Of a DNA stretch of 64,000 nucleotides, positions 7,871 to 17,795 are shown one piece after another. The stretch is from Ferrimonas lipolytica (GTDB taxonomy: Bacteria > Pseudomonadota > Gammaproteobacteria > Enterobacterales > Shewanellaceae): NCBI RefSeq assembly GCF_012295575.1, contig NZ_CP051180.1, forward strand, positions 3,100,001 through 3,164,000. Direction: 5' to 3'. How positions within the stretch are numbered: the first letter of the stretch is position 1; every line of letters begins with the position of its first letter. Both the position numbers and the translations under genes were made by a program. A model generated the notes under the pieces. It was not told the DNA's origin, made no database searches, and saw only the letters and a list, made by a program, of their open reading frames with translations.

Positions 7871-9460
7871 TCAGTAGTTGCCGCGCTTGATCCCCATCTC
7901 CCAAAACTGATGCGATAACTCCGCTTGTTTTGCTGCTAAGCGTGCCATATTTCGGCCTTTTTGCACTGTGTCTTGCGCCTGTTGATGGCTGTCGTGAGCT
8001 AAATCGGTGACCGTCTGAATCGCCTCAGAAATATCTTTGGTTACCACTCGCTGTTGATGCATCGCAGTGGCAATTTGCTCGCTCATTTCATCAATTTTAC
8101 TAACCGCAGAGGTGAGTTCATTAAAGGCTCGATCTGCTTCTTTGGTCATATCAACTGACTTCGCCGCCGCCGCTTGACCATCGCTCATCGCCGCAGCTGC
8201 GGTATGGCTAGTTAACTGAAATTTACCGATGATTTTCTCAATCTCGACTGTTGATTCGGCAGTACGCTGCGCTAGGCTCCGCACTTCATCGGCAACCACC
8301 GCAAAGCCACGGCCAGACTCCCCTGCTCGTGCCGCTTCAATGGCCGCGTTAAGTGCCAATAGATTGGTTTGATCAGCAATACCACGGATCACATCCAACA
8401 CCTGGCCAATCGACTGGCTATCGCGCTCGATAGTCGCAACTGAGCCGGCAATTTCAGCCACTTCTTTACTTAACGCTTCAATCGATTCAGTTACTTGGTT
8501 AAGAACGGTGCTGCCCTGAGCCGCAATGGTTTTGCTGTCTTTCAGTGCTTCAGCAACCGCATGGGCGTTATCGGCTACTTCACTAAAGCTAACGGTCATC
8601 TCTTCCACCGCCGTTGCTGCTGTCGCAGTCTGAGCCGATTGCTGCTCGGTGCGGAGTTGGGTTTGATCAACGGTGTGGTTAAGTTGGTCACCAAGGCTTT
8701 GCAACGAGTTAGCGGAATCGGCCACGCGCCCCATCACCCCACCAAGCTCAGAGCTGAGGAAGGTCATGGCGAGTTCAAGTTGGCCAAGTTCATCCCTACG
8801 TCCGGTAAAGACCGCTTTGGCCAGTGGCTCGTCAATGATCTGCTTGGAACGGTTAACCATGTTGCGCAACGGTTGGAGCAGCCAAGCGACCAAAGCCAAG
8901 GTAAGCAACGCCCCAGCGACACTGCCCCAAACCGGCAGCAATGACGCAAGGTAGCCGGTAACAGCAGCACCAAAACCGGCAGCTAACATCACTCGACCGA
9001 TAAAGCCAACACGAGCCGGACGCAGTGCCGCTGGCTTTTTACCTTGATTAAGCTGTTGGTAAAGCGCTTCCGCGCGTTCAACGTGCTGACGCTGAGGCCG
9101 CCGGCGAACCGATTGATACTCATGGATCTGACCGTTTTCCAGCACCGGGTTAACGTAGGCATTAACCCAATAATGGTCGCCATTGGCACAACGATTTTTC
9201 ACTACCCCAAACCAAGGCTCACCGCCTTTGATAGTGGCCCACAGTGACTCAAATGCCTCTTTAGGCATATCCGGATGGCGCAACATGTTGTGCGCTTGCC
9301 CTCGCAGTTCTTGCTGCGAATAACCACTGACGTCGCTAAAGTCTTGGTTGGAGAACTTAATAACGCCATCAACATCCGTGGTCGAGATGATGATGCTGTC
9401 TTCTGGATACACCCGCTCTTTCTGCGTAACGGTTTGGTTTCGGTAGTTACTGCTTTCCAT
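7871..9460 (-). CDS. PAS-containing methyl-accepting chemotaxis protein, Aer-like
   Basis: 529 residues. Residues about 20-125 form a PAS domain of the Aer type ([20 protein letters not shown], then [13 protein letters not shown] and [21 protein letters not shown]), which in Aer binds FAD and senses redox state. A short hydrophobic hairpin (about 150-195) anchors the protein without a periplasmic domain. A HAMP-like segment and a long signalling coiled coil follow, with the conserved tip [20 protein letters not shown]. It should report energy or oxygen status to CheA/CheW. No chemotaxis operon is nearby. A second receptor with a periplasmic domain is at 26976. Confidence 0.88.
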   Translation of the reverse strand: MESSNYRNQTVTQKERVYPEDSIIISTTDVDGVIKFSNQDFSDVSGYSQQELRGQAHNMLRHPDMPKEAFESLWATIKGGEPWFGVVKNRCANGDHYWVNAYVNPVLENGQIHEYQSVRRRPQRQHVERAEALYQQLNQGKKPAALRPARVGFIGRVMLAAGFGAAVTGYLASLLPVWGSVAGALLTLALVAWLLQPLRNMVNRSKQIIDEPLAKAVFTGRRDELGQLELAMTFLSSELGGVMGRVADSANSLQSLGDQLNHTVDQTQLRTEQQSAQTATAATAVEEMTVSFSEVADNAHAVAEALKDSKTIAAQGSTVLNQVTESIEALSKEVAEIAGSVATIERDSQSIGQVLDVIRGIADQTNLLALNAAIEAARAGESGRGFAVVADEVRSLAQRTAESTVEIEKIIGKFQLTSHTAAAAMSDGQAAAAKSVDMTKEADRAFNELTSAVSKIDEMSEQIATAMHQQRVVTKDISEAIQTVTDLAHDSHQQAQDTVQKGRNMARLAAKQAELSHQFWEMGIKRGNY

Positions 9461-9565
9461 TGTGCCAATTATCCCTGCATCTTAGAAACTGTAATCTACC
9501 CTAAAAACCCTTAAAGAAAAGTGGCGATAGTTACTTAATCATCCGAAAAAATAGCTTTTTTGATG

Positions 9566-10468
<903 letters not shown>

Positions 10469-12826
10469 TTAATGCAATAGACGACGGCATATCGCCACCA
10501 AATCCGACTGTACCGCCGCTGCGGTAACTTCCCTTCCAGCCCCAGGGCCTTGGATCACCAAGCCATTAGGGTAGTGCTCACTGCGTAACAAGAATTGGTT
10601 ATCCCCCGGTGGCAGGGTCGCTAATGAGTGATCCTGAGCCACAGCCGCGGTGCTAACCTTGGCTTTCACTTCGCCACCATGTTGCTCAAATGCGGCGATG
10701 TAACGCAGCGCCTGATTGTGCTGTTGTGCGCTGGCCAATGCTTGCGCCATCGGCTCATCAAGTTCATCAATACGGGCTAAGAACTGCTCCACTGTTAGGT
10801 TCTGCAGTTGTTCCGGTACCAATGACTCCAGCTCTACATCAACGAGCTCCAGCTCTAACCCTAATTCCCGTGCAACGATTAGTAACTTACGCTGCATATC
10901 CACGCCGGAGAGGTCGTCACGAGGGTCCGGCTCAGTAAAGCCCTTCGCTTTCGCCTCCAGCACCAGCTGTGAGAACGGTTTGCTGCCATCAAAATGGTGA
11001 AACAGCCAACTCAAGGTGCCCGAGAACACGCCATCAATTTGGCTGATGGTGTCGCCACTTCGGCGCAGATCGTCAATGGCATAAAACACCGGCAAGCCCG
11101 CGCCGACAGTAGCGTTATAACGCCAATAGAGGTGGCGCTTAGCAAGGCTCTTCTTTAAGTGCTGATAGAACCCTAATGGGCCACTGCCCGCTTGCTTATT
11201 GGCACTGATCAGGTGAATACCTTGCTCAAGCAACTGCGGATAGCCCAAGGCCAGATCGCCACTGGCGGTGATATCGAGCAGGATCAATTCATCGTATGGC
11301 AACGCCGCTGCCCGAGTGATGATCTCGCTCAATTGATAATCGCAACCGTGTTCGGCAAATCCTTGCTGCCACTGGGATACTTCAATCCCTTGCGGCTCTA
11401 GCCAAGCTCGGTTTTGGCCTAAAATGGCCACTAGGGTTAATTCCGCTTCAAGTTGGTCGCTGATCTGGCGCTGGTATTCAGCGAACTGTTGTAGCCAAGC
11501 ACCGCCAATATTGCCCTTGCCCGCCACGATCAAACCAAAGGTTTTCAATGGTCCGGCACAGCGGCGATGCACTCTGGCAGTGAGATCCGCCACCTGCTCC
11601 ATTGGCACTAGGGTTATCAACGCCAACTCGTCGGCTTGTAGAGGCCACGCACGACGACTGAGTAAACGAGCAAAAGCACCGCTCAGGCGTTGGGCATGGT
11701 TGCTGATTAAACCAACCAAGCCCAAACCACGCTCGACTCGGATCGGCTGCATAAACTGGCGCTCGAGTGCATCAGCGGCGGCACTGGCGTTCTCTTCAGT
11801 AACCACAATGGCGCGCTCTTGCAGATAGGACACTAATACCGCGATCCCCTGCTCTTCCAACGCTTCCGCGGCTTGGGCGGTAGCATCCGCATCACTTGGG
11901 CAATGCAGCACCACCACCGAATCAACACTGGTAATAACCGGCTCTGCCGTCGTTTCACCGGCTAGAATACGGGTATACGGCCGCTCTGGAGTAAAGCTCG
12001 AGCGCACCTGCAACGCCATCGCGTGTTGCTGCAACGGCTCTAAGGTCCGGCGGTGTAATACCGGTGAGCCTAACTGCGCTAAACGGTTCGCTTCCGCCAA
12101 CGACAGTTGTTGCTGCAGTCGAGCATCGACCAGCAGGTTTGGATCAGCGTTAAAGACCCCCTCGACATCAGTCCAGATGGTGCAGCAGTCGGCTTGCGCA
12201 ATGGCACCAATGGCGGTAGCAGAGTAATCGGAGCCGTTACGGCCCAGTAACTGCGCTTGTCCTTGCTCATTACAGGCGACATAACCGGTAATCACCAAGC
12301 GACTGCTGGGGTAACGGACACACAGCGCATTAAGTGCTTCGCGGCTACGGCGGTAATTCGGTTGTGATTGTTGATTAACCACCAAAAAATCACGTGCATC
12401 AATGGCATGGGCATTCACACCAAGCTGCCCCAACAGTGCCGCCAGCAAACGGCTAGACCACAGTTCACCTAACGCCTGAACTTGAGCACGATGATGGCTG
12501 GCATCCGCTAACCAAGCCGGTAGTTTATCGATATCTTTATTTAGCTTATCCGCCAGTTGCAAGGCCTCTGGCCCAAGCAAAAGACGTTCAATCAGCCCAA
12601 GTTGCAAACTCTGCAGGCGCGCCAGCTCGGCACTGTAGCTGCGGCCGTTGTGAGCCAAGCTAAGCAATTCAATCAGCTGATTAGTGGTTTTACCAGCGGC
12701 GGACACCACTACCAGATCGTCACTTTTTCCTTGGGTAAGCAGTATGTGCGCTACGCGCCGGTAACAATCCGCATCCGCTAAGCTCGAACCACCAAATTTA
12801 TGCACACACCGAGATTGTTCAGACAC
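10469..12826 (-). CDS. metL: Bifunctional aspartate kinase II / homoserine dehydrogenase II
   Basis: 785 residues. The N-terminal aspartokinase domain begins CVHKFGGSSLADADCYRR and contains GRNGSDYSATAIGAIAQ. Two ACT-like regulatory segments follow. The homoserine dehydrogenase half has the NAD(P) motif GLIVAGKGNIGGAW and SANKQAGSGP. I chose the GTG at 12826 over an in-frame upstream start because AAAGGAG lies 7 bp before it and the extra N-terminal residues overlap metB. The metB neighbour and MetJ operators favour MetL over ThrA. It makes homoserine for methionine. Confidence 0.93.
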   Translation of the reverse strand: MSEQSRCVHKFGGSSLADADCYRRVAHILLTQGKSDDLVVVSAAGKTTNQLIELLSLAHNGRSYSAELARLQSLQLGLIERLLLGPEALQLADKLNKDIDKLPAWLADASHHRAQVQALGELWSSRLLAALLGQLGVNAHAIDARDFLVVNQQSQPNYRRSREALNALCVRYPSSRLVITGYVACNEQGQAQLLGRNGSDYSATAIGAIAQADCCTIWTDVEGVFNADPNLLVDARLQQQLSLAEANRLAQLGSPVLHRRTLEPLQQHAMALQVRSSFTPERPYTRILAGETTAEPVITSVDSVVVLHCPSDADATAQAAEALEEQGIAVLVSYLQERAIVVTEENASAAADALERQFMQPIRVERGLGLVGLISNHAQRLSGAFARLLSRRAWPLQADELALITLVPMEQVADLTARVHRRCAGPLKTFGLIVAGKGNIGGAWLQQFAEYQRQISDQLEAELTLVAILGQNRAWLEPQGIEVSQWQQGFAEHGCDYQLSEIITRAAALPYDELILLDITASGDLALGYPQLLEQGIHLISANKQAGSGPLGFYQHLKKSLAKRHLYWRYNATVGAGLPVFYAIDDLRRSGDTISQIDGVFSGTLSWLFHHFDGSKPFSQLVLEAKAKGFTEPDPRDDLSGVDMQRKLLIVARELGLELELVDVELESLVPEQLQNLTVEQFLARIDELDEPMAQALASAQQHNQALRYIAAFEQHGGEVKAKVSTAAVAQDHSLATLPPGDNQFLLRSEHYPNGLVIQGPGAGREVTAAAVQSDLVAICRRLLH

Positions 12827-12839
12827 GGGTACTACTCCT

Positions 12840-13985
12840 TTAAACCAATGCTTGTTGTAAGTCAGCGATAAGATCTTCTGTGGCTTCAATCCCCACCGAA
12901 AGGCGGATCAGAGTATCGCTTATCCCTGCTGTCGCCCGCGCTTCTGGCGCCATCGCCGCGTGAGTCATGGTCGCAGGGTGAGCCACCAGTGATTCCACTC
13001 CGCCGAGGCTTTCTGCCAATGAGAACAGCTCGAGCTTAGCCAAGAACTGCCGTACTTCCGCCTCACCACCGTTGAGTTCAAAGCTGAGCATGGCGCCGAA
13101 GCCCAGTTGCTGCTGTTGAGCCAATTGATGTTGTGGGTGAGAAGGCAAACCGGGGTAATTCACTTTGGCAATGGCTGGATGCGAATTGAGCAGCTCTGCT
13201 ACGGCCTCAGCATTGCGCTGGTGTTGTTCAATCCGCAGCGGCAGGGTACGCAGGCCACGCAGAGTAAGAAATGAATCAAACGGTGCACCGGTGATCCCTA
13301 AACAATTGGCCCACCAAGCTAATTGCTCCGCCAGCTCAGTCGTGTTGGCGATTACAGCACCACCAACGACATCGGAATGGCCATTGATGTACTTAGTGGT
13401 CGAGTGAATAACAATGTCAGCCCCAAGACCGATAGGTTGCTGCAATACTGGCGATAAGAAGGTGTTATCTGCGACAACGAGAGCGCCGGCGTCGTGTGCT
13501 TGAGTTGCGATTTTAGCTACGTCCACCAAACGCAGTAATGGGTTAGACGGGGTTTCCAACCATACCAACTTGGGTTTCTGCGCTAATGCTTGTGCCAACG
13601 CTTGCTCATCGTTCTGATCGACCACCGCCAGTTTAAAGGCGCGCTTGGCTGCCAGTGAGGTAAACAAGCGATAGCTGCCACCGTAGCAATCGTGCGGAAC
13701 CACGAGCAGATCATCTGGCCCCAGTAATGCCGTGCATAGAGTAATGGCCGACATACCTGTTGAGGTCACCACCGCGCCAGCACCGCCCTCAAGCTTCGCC
13801 AATGCCTCGGCTAACGTGGTGCGAGTAGGGTTACCACTGCGCGCATAGTCGTATTGGCGTGGCTCGCCAAAATCAGCAAAGGTGTAATTGCTAGATAAGT
13901 AAATTGGCGCAACGACAGCCCCGTGCTGAGTGTCCGTATCAATCCCTTCTCGGGCGGCGATGGTAGCAAATTGATGTTTACTCAT
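12840..13985 (-). CDS. metB: Cystathionine gamma-synthase
   Basis: A 381-residue PLP enzyme of the Cys/Met metabolism family that joins activated homoserine and cysteine into cystathionine. Motifs: YDYARSGNPTRTTLAEALAKLEGG near residues 45-70 and the PLP lysine in DIVIHSTTKYINGHSDVVGG. An upstream in-frame start exists, but the ATG at 13985 follows a GGAGG site at the right distance and begins with the expected MSKHQFATIAAREG. It is the first gene of metB-metL-metF, read from a promoter overlapped by MET boxes. The fold cannot by itself exclude lyase activity, but context favours synthase. Confidence 0.93.
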   Translation of the reverse strand: MSKHQFATIAAREGIDTDTQHGAVVAPIYLSSNYTFADFGEPRQYDYARSGNPTRTTLAEALAKLEGGAGAVVTSTGMSAITLCTALLGPDDLLVVPHDCYGGSYRLFTSLAAKRAFKLAVVDQNDEQALAQALAQKPKLVWLETPSNPLLRLVDVAKIATQAHDAGALVVADNTFLSPVLQQPIGLGADIVIHSTTKYINGHSDVVGGAVIANTTELAEQLAWWANCLGITGAPFDSFLTLRGLRTLPLRIEQHQRNAEAVAELLNSHPAIAKVNYPGLPSHPQHQLAQQQQLGFGAMLSFELNGGEAEVRQFLAKLELFSLAESLGGVESLVAHPATMTHAAMAPEARATAGISDTLIRLSVGIEATEDLIADLQQALV

Positions 13986-14032
13986 CGGTGGCATCCTCCA
14001 ACTTGATGCAACAGGTGACAAAATGATTATTT

Positions 14033-14061
14033 ACATTATCTTCACACCAGTGGGGCGTCAA
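14033..14061 (-). promoter_or_regulatory. Sigma-70 promoter of metB-metL-metF
   Basis: On the minus strand TTGACG (14061-14056) and TAATGT (14038-14033) are separated by 17 bp. The -35 end lies inside the MET box array, so MetJ binding should block RNA polymerase. Confidence 0.55.
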
Positions 14062-14084
14062 GATGTTTAGACGTCTAAACGTAT
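14053..14084. promoter_or_regulatory. MetJ operator: tandem MET boxes
   Basis: Four consecutive 8-bp units in register: GGGCGTCA, AGATGTTT, AGACGTCT, AAACGTAT. The third is a perfect MET box and the flanking units keep its core, as in E. coli metB/metJ. MetJ dimers with S-adenosylmethionine bind such arrays cooperatively. The array lies between divergent metB and metJ and should repress both. Confidence 0.9.
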
Positions 14085-14105
14085 AAAAGTGGAGATGGCA
14101 ATTAT

Positions 14106-14133
14106 TTGACTATAACTTTTAGAGCGTTAGAAT
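14106..14133 (+). promoter_or_regulatory. Sigma-70 promoter of metJ
   Basis: TTGACT (14106-14111) and TAGAAT (14128-14133) with a 16-bp spacer, just downstream of the MET boxes and 33 bp before the metJ ATG. Confidence 0.6.
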
Positions 14134-14165
14134 TTGCACCGTAATCAAAATTTATAGGTGCATCG

Positions 14166-14486
14166 ATGAGTATCGAGTGGAACGGCGAATACATCAGCCC
14201 ATACGCCGAACACGGGAAGAAAAATGAACAGGTGAAGAAGATCACCGTTTCTATCCCATTAAAAGTATTGAAGATCCTTACCGACGAACGGACCCGCCGT
14301 CAGGTTAACAACTTGCGCCACGCCACCAACAGTGAGCTGCTGTGTGAAGCGTTTTTACACGCTTATACTGGCCAGCCGCTGCCAGTCGACGACGATCTTG
14401 GTAAAGATAAAACCGACAGCATTCCCGCTATCGCCCGCGAAATGATGGACGAAATGGGAATCGACTGGGAAAGCCTCGACGACTAA
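14166..14486 (+). CDS. metJ: Methionine repressor MetJ
   Basis: A 106-residue ribbon-helix-helix repressor nearly identical in length to E. coli MetJ (105). The DNA-contacting beta strand is [19 protein letters not shown] (24-42), and the SAM-binding helix region has [20 protein letters not shown]. It represses methionine biosynthesis genes when S-adenosylmethionine is abundant. It is transcribed divergently from metB with MET boxes in between, so autoregulation is likely. Confidence 0.97.
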   Translation: MSIEWNGEYISPYAEHGKKNEQVKKITVSIPLKVLKILTDERTRRQVNNLRHATNSELLCEAFLHAYTGQPLPVDDDLGKDKTDSIPAIAREMMDEMGIDWESLDD

Positions 14487-14493
14487 GTAGATA

Positions 14494-14967
14494 TTAAGAA
14501 AAAAATCCGCTGCGGCGGATTTTTGTTTTGGGCACCCATAATTCACGTTGAAATAAACGCGGCAACGTCATACCCAAACACATTGGTACGATAAACCAAT
14601 ACAGTTCTGGTGCCGCCATTGATAATGATGCAATGGCCGGCCCAGGACAGATCCCAGCAATACCCCATCCAAGCCCGAACAACCCAGCACCACTAATCAA
14701 CTTAAGATCAATCGAGTCGTGCAGTGGCAAGGCAAATTCTTGACCAAGCACGCTGCGTTGACGTGGTTTAATAAGCCATAGGTAACCCAGTGTAAAAACG
14801 CTGACACCACTCCCCATAACGAACATCAAATCAATGTCCCACGCGTCGTGCATATCCAAAAAACCCAACACCTTTTCCGGCATCGTCATTTGCGATATCA
14901 CCATTGCCAACCCAAACAGTACACCGGCAATGAGGGTAATCAGCAGGTTCGCCAAATATTTATTCAC
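14494..14967 (-). CDS. YeeE/YedE-family half-transporter, second subunit (DUF6691-like)
   Basis: 157 residues with four predicted membrane helices and the family motif GWGIAGICPGPAIASLS, whose Cys is the conserved relay residue of the YeeE/TsuA fold. YeeE takes up thiosulfate; split two-gene versions occur widely and are often called sulfur or thiosulfate transporters. I start it at GTG 14967, one base after the stop of the upstream partner, because the longer frame would overlap that partner. The two halves probably form one channel. Substrate thiosulfate or another sulfur species is inferred from the family. Confidence 0.75.
   Translation of the reverse strand: MNKYLANLLITLIAGVLFGLAMVISQMTMPEKVLGFLDMHDAWDIDLMFVMGSGVSVFTLGYLWLIKPRQRSVLGQEFALPLHDSIDLKLISGAGLFGLGWGIAGICPGPAIASLSMAAPELYWFIVPMCLGMTLPRLFQRELWVPKTKIRRSGFFS
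14501..14524. terminator. Bidirectional terminator between metJ and the YeeE pair
   Basis: AAAAATCCGC, loop TGCG, GCGGATTTTT: a perfect 10-bp stem with A-tract and T-tract. It serves metJ on plus and the YeeE-like gene on minus, whose stop overlaps its edge. Confidence 0.88.
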
Positions 14968-14968
14968 C

Positions 14969-15388
14969 CTACACTCCCACCACATGGCGCAGAACAAATA
15001 CGGTAACGATGGCAACGGACATAAAGGTTAACGTTGCCATGATAGATCGTCCTGAAAATCGACCAATACCACAGATCCCATGGCCACTGGTGCAACCGTT
15101 GCCAATGGTACTGCCGATGCCTACGAAAAGCCCTGCTAGTCCAAGTTGCCAAGGACTATTGGCATATTCTGTCGCAATACTTCCGCCAAAATAGCTAGCC
15201 CCCAGCCAACCACCAAAAATAAGCCCACAAAGGAACAATATCCGCCAAATGACATCGACAGTAGGTTTATTGAATAGGCCCCCTACAATGCCGCTGACCC
15301 CTGCAATTTTACCAGTGAACAACAGCAATAAGACGGCTGAAATCCCTAATAATAATCCACCAGTCACCGCATTTATCGACACAACCAT
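14969..15388 (-). CDS. YeeE/YedE-family half-transporter, first subunit
   Basis: 139 residues with about four membrane helices and the diagnostic motif GNGCTSGHGICGIGRFS with two Cys plus RSIMAT. These are the substrate-relay cysteines of YeeE/TsuA. An upstream in-frame start exists, but ATG 15388 has GGAGG 7 bp before it and starts directly at the first helix (VVSINAVTGGLLLGI). It is co-transcribed with the second half and divergent from an arylsulfate sulfotransferase, which strengthens a sulfur theme. Not followed by a rhodanese or TusA gene. Confidence 0.78.
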   Translation of the reverse strand: MVVSINAVTGGLLLGISAVLLLLFTGKIAGVSGIVGGLFNKPTVDVIWRILFLCGLIFGGWLGASYFGGSIATEYANSPWQLGLAGLFVGIGSTIGNGCTSGHGICGIGRFSGRSIMATLTFMSVAIVTVFVLRHVVGV

Positions 15389-15680
15389 ATTTCCTCCAAG
15401 GTCAGTTATTGTCGTGCCAACAAAGTTAGCAAGCATTAATTTAGATTTATCTAATGCTATTGGGATTGATTGATTGTTGCAATGAAAAACAGCTCGGTAT
15501 TTTCCGCAACCTTTACCAACTCCATGTTTACGTTCAGATAAACCGCTTGTTGTGACAATCAATCGCCCAAACTCATAGCTGACTCACCTTTTTTATAACC
15601 ACGATTTGCCACACTGCGGCCATATGCTCTGAATTACCTATTCAGTGATGACTCCAAATTAACTTGCATTGGTATTGTTG

Positions 15681-17471
15681 ATGATTAAAAAAGGCTTGTT
15701 AGCGCTATCTCTCGTAGCTGCATCGATGACGGCATCGGCGTCATTGGAAGGGATGAAACCTATTGTTGGACCAGATCAACCGCTGGGTTACCTGATCCAC
15801 AACCCTTACGAAAATGCACCATTAACCGCACTGGTAACGTTGAACGGCCACAGCATTTCCGATGTCTCGGTTACCGTTCACGCGAAAGAGGGTGGCGTGC
15901 CAATCAGCTACCCGGTGGGCGATATTCGAATAATGGATGAAGGTGGGGTACCCATCTTTGGCCTCTACCCTAATCACATGAATACCTTCACCGTCACTTG
16001 GACCGAAGCTGGCGAACAGCGCAGCCACGACTACCAAATGCTCGCTCCAGCGGTAGATTTGGGCTACACCAATGATCAGTGGGCCCATACCCCACTAATC
16101 AAGCCAATAACGGTTGATCCCGACTTCAAGGATCGCCTGTACTTCATCAACTGGACCAAAGCCGACGGCAAGGTGGCGCAACTTAACCACAACAACATTG
16201 AAGGCCCAGGCACATTTAACTGGGATGGTGTTCCGGGCTTTATGATTGTCGATACCGCCGGCGATATCCGTTGGTACATGAATCCATACACTACCCATGA
16301 TTCCAAAAGCTACGAAAACGCTGGCTACGCCATGGGCATGAACCTCACCGACAAAGGCAACATGGTGTGGGTGCAGGGGCAAGGTTGGAAGCAGATGACC
16401 TTGATGGGTCGCATGGTCAGCGAACACAGCTTGCCCGGCGACTTTATCGATGCCTCCCACGAAGGCATTCAGGTTGAAAACGGTAATATGCTGATTCGCG
16501 CCGCCCGCAAAAACTACCGCCGCGCAGATGGTAAGCTGGTTAATACCGTCCGCGATCAGATCATCGAAGTAGACATGAATGGTCAGCTGGTCGACTTTTG
16601 GGATCTCAATGAAATCCTTGACCCAATGCGCGATGCGGCGTTGATTTCACTCGATGCTGGCGCCGTTTGCCTAAACATCAACATCAACAAAGCTGGCCAC
16701 CAAACCACCGCCGAAGAGGTTGCTAGTGCACCACTTGGGGATATCCACGGTATCGACGTTGGCCGTAACTGGGCCCACATCAACTCCATCGATTACGATC
16801 CTACCGATGACTCAATCATCATATCTTCACGCCACCAGTCTGCTGTAATTAAGATTGGTCGGGACAAAGAAGTTAAATGGATCCTATCCGCAGCCAAGGG
16901 CTGGAGTGAACAATACCAAGACAAACTGCTGCAACCGATTGGTGCCGATGGCAAAGCACTAAGCTGCACTATTCGCGGAGAGTGTAAGGACAGCGATTTC
17001 GAGTTTAGCTGGACCTCACACACCGCCTACAAGGTCGACGAGAAAGGCACCTGGACCGTATTTGATAACGGCGATGGCCGTAACTTGCGCCAACCCTTCT
17101 TTGCCAAAGAGAAATACTCCCGTGCAGTGGAGTACGACATCGACGAAACCAACATGACTGTGAAACAGTTGTGGGCTTACGGTAAAGATGAATTGAAATA
17201 CGCCGGCTATTCGCCAGTAACCTCTATCGTTAAGTATCAGCAAGATAAAGACTCAATGATGAGCTACTTCGCGTCGGCAGGCTTATTTGGTGTCGGTGGT
17301 GGTTATGGCAACACCAAAATGGATGACACTACCGGCAAAGTGAAGTCTATCTTGGTTGAACACCGTTACGGTGAACAAGAGCCTGCGGTTCGTATCGACA
17401 TCGACAGCCACCAGCTGTTTGCTACCGGATACCGCGCTCAGGTTATCCGTCCGGCAGATATGCTGAAGTAG
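15681..17471 (+). CDS. assT: Periplasmic arylsulfate sulfotransferase (AssT)
   Basis: 596 residues with a signal peptide (KKGLLALSLVAASMTASAS). It is a six-bladed-propeller enzyme that moves sulfate between phenolic compounds without PAPS. The key His is seen in SWTSHTAYKV (His447), and the pair Cys429/Cys435 (CTIRGEC) matches the essential disulfide of E. coli AssT. Other conserved pieces are GDIHGIDVGRNWAHINSIDY and SSRHQSAVIKI. In uropathogenic E. coli the gene is followed by dsbL-dsbI, which make the disulfide; here they are absent, so general Dsb proteins must serve. ATG 15681 was chosen over TTG 15669 because it starts the signal peptide; no clear ribosome site is visible. Confidence 0.9.
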   Translation: MIKKGLLALSLVAASMTASASLEGMKPIVGPDQPLGYLIHNPYENAPLTALVTLNGHSISDVSVTVHAKEGGVPISYPVGDIRIMDEGGVPIFGLYPNHMNTFTVTWTEAGEQRSHDYQMLAPAVDLGYTNDQWAHTPLIKPITVDPDFKDRLYFINWTKADGKVAQLNHNNIEGPGTFNWDGVPGFMIVDTAGDIRWYMNPYTTHDSKSYENAGYAMGMNLTDKGNMVWVQGQGWKQMTLMGRMVSEHSLPGDFIDASHEGIQVENGNMLIRAARKNYRRADGKLVNTVRDQIIEVDMNGQLVDFWDLNEILDPMRDAALISLDAGAVCLNININKAGHQTTAEEVASAPLGDIHGIDVGRNWAHINSIDYDPTDDSIIISSRHQSAVIKIGRDKEVKWILSAAKGWSEQYQDKLLQPIGADGKALSCTIRGECKDSDFEFSWTSHTAYKVDEKGTWTVFDNGDGRNLRQPFFAKEKYSRAVEYDIDETNMTVKQLWAYGKDELKYAGYSPVTSIVKYQQDKDSMMSYFASAGLFGVGGGYGNTKMDDTTGKVKSILVEHRYGEQEPAVRIDIDSHQLFATGYRAQVIRPADMLK

Positions 17472-17502
17472 GCTAGCTTCGCTTTCGATACATCATAAAA
17501 AA

Positions 17503-17720
17503 GGCTGGGTCGTAGTTAAGTGTTGAGGTTTATATCAAGCCTTCGGCTCTACCGATTTCGGTGCTGTTAGCGGACGATGTCGCGGTGGCGACGGCACATT
17601 CTGGTATGCATTAGGGGGGGGAGCTTCGCCCCCCCTTTGGAATCCCCCCCTTGTATCAACACTCGCCAAGTCGGTGCTTTAACAGCATTGGCAACAACAA
17701 TACTTAGTTGGTACACAACC
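17503..17720 (-). mobile_element. MITE-like element, copy 1 (internally deleted, 218 bp)
   Basis: Shortest copy of the seven-member repeat family. Ends: GGCTGGGTCGTAGTTAAG at left and GTACACAACC at right. The perfect 8-bp target duplication ATAAAAAA abuts both ends (17495-17502 and 17721-17728). About 75 bp of the interior is missing relative to full copies (the segment with GCATTGGAGCAGTTCAGCG). It keeps the hairpin GTCGCGGTGGCGAC and a G/C-run hairpin. It is inserted in the T-tract of the malic enzyme terminator. Confidence 0.88.
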
Positions 17721-17721
17721 A

Positions 17722-17754
17722 TAAAAAACGGCTGCAATTAATGCAGCCGTTTTT
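17722..17754. terminator. Terminator of the malic enzyme gene (bidirectional)
   Basis: ACGGCTGCA, 5-base loop, TGCAGCCGT (17728-17750) with an A-tract on the left and TTTTTAT on the right. On the minus strand it follows the malic enzyme stop at 17796. Its minus-strand T-tract is the insertion target of the neighbouring mobile element. Confidence 0.85.
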
Positions 17755-17795
17755 ATATCTGTCATCCCGCGCTGACCGTTTAAGCAAACACGCTG

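Noticed and set aside
8495-8944. 149-residue plus-strand ORF in the Aer-like receptor
   Set aside because: Opposite strand of a clear chemoreceptor; composition only reflects the coding strand.
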